A stretch of 64,000 nt of DNA from Pseudomonas bharatica CSV86 (GCF_000319305.2 NZ_AMWJ02000002.1:2184001-2248000); one strand, 5' to 3'. Counted from the stretch's first letter, positions 38,066 through 47,924 are shown. Notes: generated by a model from the sequence alone, not told the origin. Numbers and translations: made by a program.

Positions 38066-39309
38066 ATGCTCTACCTGGAAAACACCCAACTCCTCCCCCG
38101 CTTCCAGGCCCTGGACCAATTCCTCCGGGAACACCGCGATCTCTGGCACCCGCGCCCCTTCACCAGCCTGCAACTGCCCTGGGAGATCGATCACCCAGGC
38201 CTGTCCGACTGGCTGCGCAACCAATCCCTGGACCACGCCGAATCCGCCCACAACGACCCTTGCAGCGTCCCGGCCCGGCACCTTATCCACAACTGGCCGC
38301 CCGCGCCCGCGAGCTGGCGGCACTGGATGACTTATCCACAGTTCCCTTGCCCCCAGCCAACCCGCGCCTGAACGTCGACGTCCCCGGTCGCAAATGGCAG
38401 CAGATCGAAGCCTTTGCCGCCCACCTCGACTTTGCCCGGCGTGCTGGGCACTGGCTGGACTGGTGTTCCGGCAAAGGCCACCTCGGCCGCCGCCTGCTGG
38501 GCACCGGGCAAAAGCTGACCTGCCTCGAATACGATCCGGCCCTGGTTGCCGCCGGAGAGCACCTCAGCCAGCACCACCACCTCGCGGTCGAGCACCGTTT
38601 GCAGGACGTAATGGCTCCCAGCACCGCCGAGCACATCACCGCCGCCCACACACCGGTAGCCTTGCACGCGTGCGGCGACCTCCACGTTCGCCTGATCCAG
38701 CTCGCCGCCGCCAAGGGCTGCCCACAACTGGCCATCGCCCCCTGCTGCTACAACCGCACCGCGGGCCCGCACTACCAAGCGTTATCCACAGCCGCTCGCG
38801 CTTCGACCTTGCAACTGGACCTCGACGACCTCGGCCTGCCGCTCAGCGAGACCGTCACTGCGGGCAACCGCGTCCGCCGCCAGCGAGATCAATCGATGGC
38901 CTGGCGCCTCGGCTTCGACCTGCTGCAACGGCAACTGCGCAACAGAGACGACTACCTCCCCACACCCTCGCTGCCCAGTGCCTGGCTGCAAAAGCCCTTC
39001 GCCGAGTACTGCCAGCACCTCGCCGCGCTCAAGGGCATTTCCATAAAAGAGGGGACCGACTGGCCCGCACTCGAAGCTGCCGGCTGGCAACGCCTGGCCC
39101 AGGTCCGCAACCTGGAGCTGGTGCGCAACCTCTTCCGCCGCCCGCTGGAACTATGGCTGGTGCTCGATCGTGCGCTCTACCTGCACGAACAGGGCTACAA
39201 CGTCCGGCTCGGCACCTTCTGCGCACACTCGCTCACCCCCCGCAACCTCATGCTGCTGGCCGAACAACCTGTGGATAAGTCTGTGAGCAACTTCACGGTT
39301 TCCGCTTGA
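38066..39309 (+). pseudogene. SAM-dependent methyltransferase (METTL25/GSTCD-like), frameshifted
   Basis: ATG 38066 gives MLYLENTQLLPRFQALDQFL and a conserved N-domain up to about AHNDP (38258); the rest, QLAARARELAALDDL to the stop at 39309, is in the frame one base back. One base is missing between about 38262 and 38285. The restored protein has 414 aa. Methyltransferase motifs: WCSGKGHLGRRLL (motif I), LHACGDLH, and APCCYNRTAGPHY typical of the cysteine-containing GSTCD/METTL25-like group. Probable RNA or protein methyltransferase, substrate unknown. Carries four DnaA boxes. Confidence 0.75.
38283..39278. promoter_or_regulatory. Four perfect DnaA boxes within one gene
   Basis: ttatccaca at 38283-38291, 38332-38340 and 38782-38790 (plus) and tgtggataa at 39270-39278 (minus). 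They may be coincidental coding words, but only two others (21133, 41637) were seen in the 64 kb. Confidence 0.5.
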
Positions 39310-39854
39310 TAGCGCGCCGGGTTTAAGCGCAAACCCGAACTGCACGATTTTTCCGACCCGGCCAAACGCCTGAGAAAACAGCCGTTTGCGCCGGCGTCAA
39401 TGCGGCGGGGTAGCGCAGCTGCATGGAAAGCCAGGAGTTGATGTGGTTTGTGCATAAGCGTTAAAGCGAATTAGGCGGTGGTTATTCAGATCGGGTTGGG
39501 CGGGAGGTCACCCAGCGCAGGCTGCGGTGTCGCGCAAAGCACAGTTCCAAGCCCGACGCGGACACTGTGGGAGCAACTGTCTTGCTCAATGTCCAAAAGC
39601 TGGCGCGTTCCCTGAGGGGGCTGGCTTGCCAGCGACTGCAATGCCGAATCCCCCACCAAGACCCCGCCAAACCAGCGACCCGCTTGACCCGAGCCCAACC
39701 TTCGCAACCACCACAAACCAGGTAGGAGCGAGGCTTGCCCGCGAAGGACCGCAAAGCGGTCCCCAAACCCAACACCCCCCGCACTGGAAACACCCACCCC
39801 AAAACGCCAAAAGCCCCGATCTACGGGGCTTCTGCCAGGATTTCGAGGAAGTGG
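39310..39854. other. Intergenic region before tRNA-Thr
   Basis: 545 bp with no supported gene. It contains a single degenerate REP-like word (taggagcgaggcttgcccgc near 39723) and a small hairpin agccccg-atcta-cggggct at about 39812-39830 that could terminate transcription. Confidence 0.5.
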
Positions 39855-39882
39855 TTTACAGAACCAAACCGATCGCTATAAT
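39855..39882 (+). promoter_or_regulatory. Promoter of tRNA-Thr
   Basis: TTTACA (39855-39860), 16-bp spacer, TATAAT (39877-39882), 12 bp before the tRNA. Confidence 0.8.
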
Positions 39883-39894
39883 AGCGCGCCTACT

Positions 39895-39970
<76 letters not shown>

Positions 39971-40013
39971 TTCAAGGTTCCATAGAAAGCTTTCAAAATC
40001 TCTGGAACCCCCG

Positions 40014-40046
40014 AAAAACCCGCCTTCTGGCGGGTTTTTTCGTTTT
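40014..40046 (+). terminator. Intrinsic terminator between tRNA-Thr and integrase
   Basis: aaaaacccgcc-ttct-ggcgggttttttcgtttt. Since it lies inside the island it may have been brought in with it. Confidence 0.85.
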
Positions 40047-40133
40047 GGCGTTCCGTCGGATTCCGAGGGTAGCCAGCGCTAATAAGGGTAGTTTTAAGGA
40101 TAGAGGTCCGTTTCGATATCGGAGACTACCCTT

Positions 40134-41453
40134 ATGGCCCGCACCACTGCACCGCTTACAGACACCGCCTGTCGCACGGCAAAGCCCAGAGAGCGCGAGT
40201 ACAAGCTCTTCGACGGCGACGGTCTTTACCTGCTTGTGCAACCCAGCGGCCGCAAGGGCTGGCGGCTCAGGTACGTTAAACCCGATGGCCGCGAAGGCCT
40301 GACCGCCCTTGGCAGCTACCCGGTGGTCGGGCTGGGCGACGCACGCCGCAAGCGCTTCGAGATCAAGCAGCAGCTCGCCAACGGCATAGATCCCATCCAG
40401 TACAAGCAACAAACCAAGACCCAAGCCGTGATCAACGGCCGCACCTTCGAAAGCGTTGCGCTCGACTGGCATGCGAGCATGGTGCCGAAGTGGGCACCCG
40501 GCTACGCCAAGACTGTACTCAGCCGGCTGAGGACTCACGTGTTCCCTTTGATCGGTGCCAGAGCAATCGTTGAGCTGGACACCCACGACCTCATGCAGCC
40601 ACTAGAAGCCGTGACGAAGCGCGGCACCATCGACGTGGCACTCAGGATCAAGAACTACCTGCAAAGCATCATGCGCGAGGCCAAACGGCTGCGGCTGATC
40701 ACGGCGAATCCGGCTCACGACCTCGATGGCTCGATCAAGACACCACGGGTAACTCACCGACCCGCACTACCCCTATCGCGACTCCCGGAGCTACTGGCTT
40801 GCATTGCGGACTACAGAGGTCGCCCGCTCACACGCCTTACAGTGATGCTGTCGTTGCATGTATTCGTACGCTCCAGTGAACTGCGCTTCGCCCGTTGGAA
40901 TGAGTTCGACCTCAAGCGCGGCATTTGGGAGATCCCCGACACCCGCCCGGCGCTGGACGGAGTGCCCTTCTCCACAAGGGGTACGAAGATGGCCGGGGAC
41001 ATTCACGTTGTACCCTTATCGCCGCAGGCAGTGGCGTTGCTTGAGCAGATCTACGCGATCACCGGCAAGTTCGAGCTGGTGTTCGCGGGGGATGCCAAGC
41101 CGTGGAAACCGATGTCCGAGAACACGGTGAATGCTGCGCTCAGGACGATGGGCTACGACACCAAGGTGGATATCTGCGGACATGGGTTCCGAGCCATGGC
41201 GTGCAGTGCGTTGGTCGAGTCCGGCCTATGGTCGGAGACGGCTATAGAACGACAGATGAGCCACAAGGAACGCAACAACGTGCGGGCCGCTTATACCCAC
41301 AAGGCCGAGTTCCTCGAGGAGCGCCGGATGATCATGACCTGGTGGAGCCGGTTTCTGGAGGCGAACCGCGAGGACCATGTGACGCCGCATGAGTTTGCCA
41401 AGCAGACGGGCGAGAACGTCACTCGCCTTCGCAGTGCCAAGAGGACCGAGTAA
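40134..41453 (+). CDS. P4-type tyrosine integrase
   Basis: Site-specific recombinase of the island. 439 residues: N-terminal DUF4102 arm-binding domain (LTDTACRTAKPREREYKLFD), SAM-like core-binding domain, catalytic domain with R251 (SSELRFARW), H350/R353 (HGFRAMA), H377 (QMSHKE) and nucleophile Y387 (RAAYTH). All catalytic residues are present. Placed directly downstream of tRNA-Thr and reading away from it, as usual for tRNA-targeting islands. Confidence 0.95.
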   Translation: MARTTAPLTDTACRTAKPREREYKLFDGDGLYLLVQPSGRKGWRLRYVKPDGREGLTALGSYPVVGLGDARRKRFEIKQQLANGIDPIQYKQQTKTQAVINGRTFESVALDWHASMVPKWAPGYAKTVLSRLRTHVFPLIGARAIVELDTHDLMQPLEAVTKRGTIDVALRIKNYLQSIMREAKRLRLITANPAHDLDGSIKTPRVTHRPALPLSRLPELLACIADYRGRPLTRLTVMLSLHVFVRSSELRFARWNEFDLKRGIWEIPDTRPALDGVPFSTRGTKMAGDIHVVPLSPQAVALLEQIYAITGKFELVFAGDAKPWKPMSENTVNAALRTMGYDTKVDICGHGFRAMACSALVESGLWSETAIERQMSHKERNNVRAAYTHKAEFLEERRMIMTWWSRFLEANREDHVTPHEFAKQTGENVTRLRSAKRTE

Positions 41454-41520
41454 CCCGCCGCACCACCATCTCAACTAGCTGTGAAGTTACCCACAGCACC
41501 GCATGAAGCTCCTCCGCGCG

Positions 41521-41565
41521 GGTCCTTTCAAACGGGGCTGCAAAGCCGCCCCGTTTGAAAGGACC
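41521..41565. repeat. Perfect 18-bp inverted repeat downstream of the integrase
   Basis: ggtcctttcaaacggggc (41521-41538), 9-nt loop, exact complement at 41548-41565. No T tract, so not a standard terminator. Confidence 0.8.
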
Positions 41566-41926
41566 ATACCTAAGAAAAAAACTGCTGGCACAGCTTACGT
41601 CTGTGGAAAACCACTGATGTCCACTGGGGGATAGTTTTATCCACAGGCGCTAAATCCCTGAAATCGCTTTGCTTGACGAACATTGTCCACAGGCGTAGAC
41701 CGGGAGTTGCAAACGCTGTCGATGACAGCACCCCAGGTGACCCGAACCTTAAAGGTCACGCCGCTCCCGCGGTGGTTCAGCCCAAGTACGATTCGCATCC
41801 GGCAGCTCGTACGGTCACTACCCATGTGATGGATGCTCTTACACATATAGCGCTCGTGCGCCAGATACACCGTACCTCGCTGCCCTGCAGCAACCTATCC
41901 GCTTGGCCGAATACTGCGCCAACCTG

Positions 41927-41961
41927 TGCCCGTCTCTTTCTTCTGGAAAGAGACGGGCACT
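41927..41961. repeat. Perfect 15-bp inverted repeat in the island gap
   Basis: gtgcccgtctctttc (41927-41941), loop ttctg, exact complement 41947-41961. Confidence 0.8.
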
Positions 41962-42380
41962 TCTACCACTGCTGCAGCCCTGATCGCATATGGCTTTGCG
42001 GCAATCCCCCTCGTGACAATCGGCGTGACAAACGCCGATGTCACCAGCAACAGCGCTGTAGATGATGGTGCCGCAGACCAAGGAATGGACTGCACCTGAC
42101 TGACAGTCAGGCATGCCCCGGTCATCGCATTGCTGCGTTCACCCGGCTCAGGATCTTCAGGCGCTGGTTTAGTCAGCCAGCACTGCCTCCACCCGCCCAC
42201 CGGTAACGGTGCTCAGGAGGCCAGATCATGAGATGCCTTTGCTCCCGGTTGTAAGGAGCCGCCAGTCCCGCGTAGAGGACATTCCCCACAGGTCGCAGGG
42301 GCCTTGATCCCTGATAACACTCAGCATTCTTGGCGGGATGACGTGGGGCGAGGATCGGAGAACGAGATGAGGTGACTGAT

Positions 42381-43361
42381 ATGGCATTGGTGGGTAGACG
42401 CAATGGTCGTAATTTCGGCTACGGCAGGCAATTGAGTTACGCAGGACCTCAGGCGCTGAAAGACATGTTCGGTGGCGGTCATTACGGCACGGTCAAGGCG
42501 CACTGTGATCGGTGGCAGGCATTCGTGAAATGGTGCCGCTCAGAACAGGGGCCGGGTATCAATGATGCGCGGCAGATTGATCGGAAGGTGTTGGCGGACT
42601 ATGCGGCGTATCTACGCGACGTGGTTAGGCGCGGTGACCTTGCTGTCAGCACCGCACAAAATCGGCTATCCAGTGTTAACAGGACCATGGCGGCGCTTCG
42701 CGGTGATCAGTACGTGAAGTTGCCAAGTCCGAGCAAGGCGCTGTGTATGCAGCGCACCGGGGTTCGACAGTCGATGCCGCAGGGTCAAGACCTCGATCAG
42801 GTTAAACTGATCGCCGATGCGCTTTGCCGCCATCATCAGCTACGAGCCGCTGCGATTGTTATGTTAGCGCGAGCCACCGGCATGCGCTTGCGTGAGGCCA
42901 TCTTGGCTGACCTGCCACGGCTAAGCCGCGAGGCTAACGACCTAGGCAGGATTAACATTCAGGATGGCACCAAAGGCGGTCGCGCTGGAGCCTCGGCGCC
43001 GCGTTGGATTCCGGTAGACGGCCATGTTCGAGATGCACTTAAGTTTGCACGGCAGATTTCGCCTGCGGGTAGCCGTAACTTGATTGCGCCACACGAAACC
43101 TACCTGTGTCTCCTGCAACAAGTCATTCGTCCTTCGCGGGACATCATGCATACACACGATCTCAAAGGCTTCCACGAGCTACGAGCGGCTTACGCATGTG
43201 GGCGCTATGAGCAAATTACACAACAGCGGGCGCCTATCAATGGCGGCCACTTTTGCCGGGTAGATAGGAACCTTGATCGTGAGGCCCGGAGGCAGGTCAG
43301 CTATGAGCTGGGCCACGCTCGGATTGACGTGATTGCCGCATACATTGGAGGACAGTCATGA
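42381..43361 (+). CDS. Second tyrosine recombinase (Integrase_1-like)
   Basis: 326 residues from ATG 42381, preceded by gagg at 42369-42372 (an in-frame GTG lies three codons upstream). N-terminal SAM-like region (HYGTVKAHCDRWQAFVKWCR), catalytic motifs GMRLREAIL (Arg), FHELRAAYACGRY (HxLR) and ELGHARIDVIAAYIG (His and Tyr). This class is frequent in Pseudomonas integrative elements, often as an accessory recombinase. It overlaps the next ORF by 4 bp. Confidence 0.85.
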   Translation: MALVGRRNGRNFGYGRQLSYAGPQALKDMFGGGHYGTVKAHCDRWQAFVKWCRSEQGPGINDARQIDRKVLADYAAYLRDVVRRGDLAVSTAQNRLSSVNRTMAALRGDQYVKLPSPSKALCMQRTGVRQSMPQGQDLDQVKLIADALCRHHQLRAAAIVMLARATGMRLREAILADLPRLSREANDLGRINIQDGTKGGRAGASAPRWIPVDGHVRDALKFARQISPAGSRNLIAPHETYLCLLQQVIRPSRDIMHTHDLKGFHELRAAYACGRYEQITQQRAPINGGHFCRVDRNLDREARRQVSYELGHARIDVIAAYIGGQS

Positions 43362-43624
43362 GTAAGAAATTTGACATGGAGCTGTTCTTAGCTGGCGTGC
43401 TGACCGGCTCGCACGCAACCCGGCAACGACATTTGCGACAGGCGAAAATCATCCAGACAGAAATCGCAGATCGCTGGCTACTAAAAACGCCCTGGGCTTG
43501 GCAGAGAAAGCATGTGACTTGGTTTCTTGAGCACCAAACGGCCAAGCATAGTGAAGCGACGCGATATTACTATTTACTGACCCTACGCTTGTTAGCCCGT
43601 CGGCTAGAAAAAATTGGGAGATGA
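43358..43624 (+). CDS. Small protein coupled to the second recombinase
   Basis: 88 residues, basic and helical: ATRQRHLRQAKIIQTEIADR, then LEHQTAKHSEATRYYYLLTL and RLLARRLEKIGR. The ATG overlaps the recombinase stop (atga). Size and sequence resemble a stand-alone core-binding (SAM-like) domain, so a recombinase accessory factor is possible; this is inference. No family recognised. Confidence 0.65.
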   Translation: MSKKFDMELFLAGVLTGSHATRQRHLRQAKIIQTEIADRWLLKTPWAWQRKHVTWFLEHQTAKHSEATRYYYLLTLRLLARRLEKIGR

Positions 43625-43997
43625 AACTTTGAGGTATATGACCTCGGCAATAAACACAGGAGAACCGACTTCCGTTAGCACCTAAAATAAGTGAAACCTA
43701 ACGAACACAAGGCCAAACTACTGTTAAAATAAAAGTGCACGGTAACTGAATGAATCGAAACAGTTTACATTCTAAGTGATAGAGCAGAGCCGTGAAGTCG
43801 CCACATGCCAATCCAAGCGCTCGATAGCTGTCTGAGCGGGGAGATTATCTATCCAAACATGGCAGTCTCAACACCGGCCCATGACGGCGATTCGCCACCA
43901 TCCGTCGCATCAAGAATCAAAATACGTCAAGAAGGCGTTCTCAGACAGCGCTAAACACTGTAAAGTCGCTCTCCGAGCGCCCAACGAAGCAGTATCC
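43625..43997. other. Intergenic region before the cargo operon
   Basis: 373 bp of lower GC. The methyltransferase frame is open back to 43881, so part may be coding if an upstream start is used. Nothing else recognised. Confidence 0.4.
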
Positions 43998-45206
43998 ATG
44001 GAATCAAAAACCTCTGACCATCTCGGACGCTACTACACACGAGATACAGTCGCCTCGCTTCTGATCAGCTCAATGAAGCTTGCTACGCCTGGGACAGTCA
44101 TCGATCTGGGCGCAGGTGACGGAGCATTGGTCACTGAAGCCGCAAATCAGTGGGCGGCGGAGCGTTACCTTACGGTTGATATTGACGAAGATGCTAACAG
44201 TGGCAAGCTCCCGACCCTTCGAGGACCATCTTTTGTTCATTTCACTGGTGATGCACTTGATCTTAGCTTAGGAGATCGCATAGGGCTGGGATGGTCACAA
44301 GCTTGTGCAGCGGTGTGCAACCCTCCATACATTCGACCAGTGTGGAAAGAGCATTTTGGCAACATTCTCGAAGAGGTTGGCCTTAGCCACGTACTGCCTG
44401 AAGCCAAGAGCGCTCCCGCCGGACTGTTATTTGTCGCCCAAAACCTACGCTTACTGAAGTCCGGAGGTAAGCTTGGCCTTATTCTTCCCGACGGACTAAT
44501 TACAGGCGAAAGATTTCATAGTTTTCGGCAAGCCCTGATAGAAAATCACTCAATTGAACAAGTCATTGAGCTACCCCGAAATATTTTTAGAAAAACAGAA
44601 GCTCAAACTCACATTGTCGTATTGTCAAAAAATGGCGAACAGAAACCAACCATAAGCAGCAGGAAGCTGGAGATCAACGGCGCTCTATCCTCCGAAATAT
44701 ATATTCCATCCGAGGAAGCGATCAACCGGATTGACTATAGCCACCACATCAAGCGACATGTAAAAAAATCCTGTAAAACTTCACCCGTGAAATTAAGGGA
44801 CTTAGTCGCTTCGGTGGGAAGAGGAACTCACAGTTCTAGCTCCAGAAAGCTCGTCAGCACACCAATCTTCCACATTAGCGACTTGGAAGATTATCAAACC
44901 AGTATTCCTGAAAGCTTTATTGTGTCCAAATCTGACGCGGAGGCATTGGGTGGTGCCTACGCGAGTCAAGGCGACATACTCGTCGCCCGAGTAGGACGCA
45001 ATCTTAGTAGAAAGATTGCACTTGTACAAAAAGGGGCAGTCCTCACGACTGACTGTTTTTTCATCATCAGACCAAAAGATAAGTCTGAAGAGATTTTTGA
45101 TTTTTTGACAAGTGAATCAGGCCGCGCTCATCTTGACAAAATAAACCAAGGTGTAGGTGCCCGCTTTATCACCGCAGCCCGACTTCTAGACTTGGAACTG
45201 GATTAA
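43998..45206 (+). CDS. N6-adenine DNA methyltransferase with specificity half-domain
   Basis: 402 residues from ATG 43998 (MESKTSDHLGRYYTRDTVAS); an ATG-initiated extension to 43881 is possible. SAM motif I VIDLGAGDGAL at about 34-44 and catalytic motif IV NPPYI at 108-112 mark a gamma-class adenine methylase related to HsdM and Eco57I-type enzymes. The C-terminal 150 residues (LRDLVASVGRGTHSS, QGDILVARVGRNLSRKIALV) resemble one target-recognition domain of type I HsdS. No nuclease domain is present. First gene of a three-gene operon; the ATPase starts 9 bp downstream. Confidence 0.88.
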   Translation: MESKTSDHLGRYYTRDTVASLLISSMKLATPGTVIDLGAGDGALVTEAANQWAAERYLTVDIDEDANSGKLPTLRGPSFVHFTGDALDLSLGDRIGLGWSQACAAVCNPPYIRPVWKEHFGNILEEVGLSHVLPEAKSAPAGLLFVAQNLRLLKSGGKLGLILPDGLITGERFHSFRQALIENHSIEQVIELPRNIFRKTEAQTHIVVLSKNGEQKPTISSRKLEINGALSSEIYIPSEEAINRIDYSHHIKRHVKKSCKTSPVKLRDLVASVGRGTHSSSSRKLVSTPIFHISDLEDYQTSIPESFIVSKSDAEALGGAYASQGDILVARVGRNLSRKIALVQKGAVLTTDCFFIIRPKDKSEEIFDFLTSESGRAHLDKINQGVGARFITAARLLDLELD

Positions 45207-45215
45207 GTATTACGG

Positions 45216-46929
45216 ATGACTACTAATAATCTTGAAAGTGTACTACAGCAACGGGCAGACTATATTCCCATTGAAGACCTGTTGAAAGAAACCTCTCAAA
45301 CAGGAGACCTTTTCCAGTCTGTACATAAAGAGCTAACCAATCGTGCGCTTCGCACGATTGTTGGCCCGCGCGGATGCGGAAAAACGCACATGATGCGTTA
45401 TGCTTGGCTTAGCTGTCGAGACAATAGCAAAAACCCATTCGCGGTATACGTTACTTTCAATAGATACTTCAGGCTAGAGCCTTTACTATCTAGTCACTCC
45501 AATGCATTACACCAGTTTCATTCATGGGTACTCGGGAGAATAGTTTTAGCACTATTCGATAGCTTGAAAGAATGGAATACCCCAGAAAAAACGTATACCA
45601 CCTTATCCAGTGAAGCGCCTGTAGATGCTATAAAAAGCTATGTAAACAGGATTGAAAGGAACTTACCACTAGATCAGAAAAGTTCAGAAGTTGCTGACAG
45701 CCTAACAATCGAAACAGTGCAGCACCTGATATCAAGTGCTCGAAAACTTTTGGGAAGAAAATATACTGTACTTCTCATGGATGACGCTGCCCTGACGTTG
45801 GCACCAGATTTTTTGATTGAATTTCTAGACATTGTAAGATCATTAAAATCCATTGACCTCGCCCCGAAAGCTTCCGTTTATCCTGGGACGACTGAAGTTA
45901 GTCATAAATTTCACGAAGGCCAAGACTCTATCTCCATACCAGTTTGGCTTTGTGTAGAAGACCCAAACTACAATGCGATAATGGATGATATCGCTAAAGC
46001 TCGTGCCCCAGACTTCCAAAATATTCATACATCTCATATTGAGATGCTGCGCTTCGCCGCGTTTGGAGTGCCACGCGCCTATCTGACGATGCTGGAGGAG
46101 TACCGCCGGGGAGGATTTCGGTCCAGTCAGCAGGCAGTAAATCAAATCATTCAAGACCATCTAGATGCGCGTAACGCTGAATTTAGATCGCTTGGAAAAA
46201 AAGTCCCTAAACTAGAATCGTTAGTTATCGCTGGCGAGCAGGTTTTAAATGGGATCGTAGCAGAAATCAAATCATTCAATTCAACTCTTGAAGAAAAAGA
46301 CTAAAGCAGTTGACGTATGGCGTTTCAGAAACAGAAATGACTGCCATTGTCGAGCGTATGTTTAACCTACTCGTAGAAGCAGGTTTGATTTTTGACAATG
46401 GAACCGTCAAACACGGAACTCCTACAAGAATCTATCACAGACTTATCCCCCATACAGCCCACTTACTATCTGTACGAGCATTAGGAGGTAGCGGCGCTGG
46501 GGTACAATTAATCAGACGGTTGAGGCCATTGGACTAAAATCGACTAAACATCCCATACGGAAAAGTTTGAAGAAAGTTGCTAGTGACGTTGACCTAGACG
46601 GATTGACGCTGTCACTACCAAAATGTAGCTCATGCCATACCCGCCGTTTAACCGATAATCAACGTTTCTGCCATGTTTGTGGGCAGCAACTAGTCGACGC
46701 CTCGACCTTTTCGCTCTGTCTCGAAACGCCTATCGCTGAGGTTCCTGGACTAACCACTTGGCAACGGGACCAAATCGCTCAACACTTACCTTTACTTAAG
46801 ACGCTGCGTGATTTCCTTGCTAAGCAAGACCCCGCTGCGGACTTGCTGACAGTAAGAGGCTTTGGTCGTCGCCGGACGGCAAAAATTGTAGATGTTCTCA
46901 ATGGCTTTGCTGACGACTTTCTATCCTAA
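45216..46929 (+). pseudogene. ORC/Cdc6-like AAA ATPase with C-terminal zinc ribbon, two frameshifts
   Basis: From ATG 45216, 362 residues are open: Walker A VGPRGCGKTH at about 49-58, Walker B TVLLMDD at 184-190 and sensor region ASVYPGTTEVSHKFHEG, as in ORC-CDC6-family AAA ATPases of defence loci. The frame stops at 46304 but continues one base back: a base is missing from the A5 run at 46294-46298, then another from the G4 run at 46499-46502. Restored, it gives about 571 aa with a winged-helix part (VERMFNLLVEAGLIFDNG), a CSSC/CHVCG zinc ribbon and a helix-hairpin-helix end (LLTVRGFGRRRTAKIVDVL). If real, the gene is dead. Confidence 0.75.
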
Positions 46930-46931
46930 TC

Positions 46932-47814
46932 ATGACAATAAAAGTTACGGAAAACGATTTTGCAAACCTGGTAGCCGTTCGGCCACTAATCGGCGCCATC
47001 CAGACAGGTTCGCTCTTTGATGATACTCATGATGACTCTGACATCTCCCCTATAGACCAGTTTATTGAAAACACCTTGCGGCTTAATCGGATGTGGTGAC
47101 ACGCCCGGCGCATGAGGTGATAGAAACCGAACTCGGAATTTTATTGGTACTAGGATATGTCTCCGCAGTTGAGAGCTTTATGCGAGCACTTCTGCGCCGA
47201 GTGGTTTTATCGACCCTTACTGCCAAAGAGCTTGTGAGAAAGCCGTCCTATCTTACGGCGCAGCAAAACATCAAAAGCTAGAGATGCTTCCCGAAGCGCT
47301 TCTGGAAGAATCTGTATTTTCCGGAAAAAAAGGAATAATAGATGGTCTTAAAAAGTTTCTAACTTTTGATTTAAAAGACAAAGCCTTAATTGAACTCTTG
47401 AACAGCTACAACTCAGTCTGTGAGATACGCCACTGCTGCGTGCATCGTTTTGGAAAACTGGGCACAAAAAACGCCATCGAGCTTGGGCTTTCCAATCACA
47501 AACAATTTATTGAAAAGCCTCTAAAAATAAAGGCAAGTGACGCTGCCAGTATTGCCGATTTATTAATCACATTGGTCAAATCACTGAACAATGAAATATT
47601 TCGCTTCATATTAGAGCGCAGTGCTACTGGCGCCGAACTTGATACCGGTCGGGGCAAAGGTATAGGATGGACCTGGAATAAGGCAAAAGACCGAAAAACC
47701 TACAACCTCTACTATAAAATTTTTGCCTCTCAGCTAGATGCTACGCCCACTGTCGAAGCAGGCGAATTATACGACCGATTCCGCAGTATATTTTCCAAGG
47801 TTAAGAATAGATAG
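46932..47814 (+). pseudogene. HEPN-type protein of the island operon, two frameshifts
   Basis: Begins ATG 46932, 2 bp after the ATPase stop. Three frames join: MTIKVTENDFANLVAVRPLI to about 47085, then VVTRPAHEVIETELGILLVL to about 47220, then AKHQKLEMLPEALLEE to KVKNR (stop 47812-47814), each step needing one added base. Restored length is about 294 aa. The C-terminal half contains SVCEIRHCCVHRFGKLG, an R-x4-H motif as in HEPN ribonucleases (RiboL-PSP/MAE_28990-like), preceded by helices. Likely the effector of the operon; the HEPN call is by motif only. Confidence 0.6.
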
Positions 47815-47924
47815 CTTCAGCCTTGACCATGCGGAAGGTTCTACTGATTAAAGGATACGGGTAGGGATAGTCGAAAAAACATACGATAATTAAGAGGTTT
47901 TTAATCAACTAGTTACGTAATTTT

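Larger units (their letters stand above)
41454..42380. other. 927-bp gap with hairpins inside the island
   Basis: No credible gene. It holds two long perfect hairpins (41521-41565, 41927-41961), a DnaA box ttatccaca at 41637-41645 and the similar ttgtccacaggcg about 40 bp later. Could be a recombination or replication/excision control region. Confidence 0.5.

Noticed and set aside
38014..38265. Pro-rich upstream part of the frame that leads into the SAM methyltransferase
   Set aside because: It is the wrong frame of the true N-terminus (MLYLENTQLL from 38066); the real gene crosses a one-base deletion.
46310..47281. Three short ORFs (46310-46537, 46567-46929, 47093-47281) as independent small genes
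   Set aside because: Each starts mid-domain and joins its neighbours after adding one base; they are pieces of the ATPase and HEPN genes.
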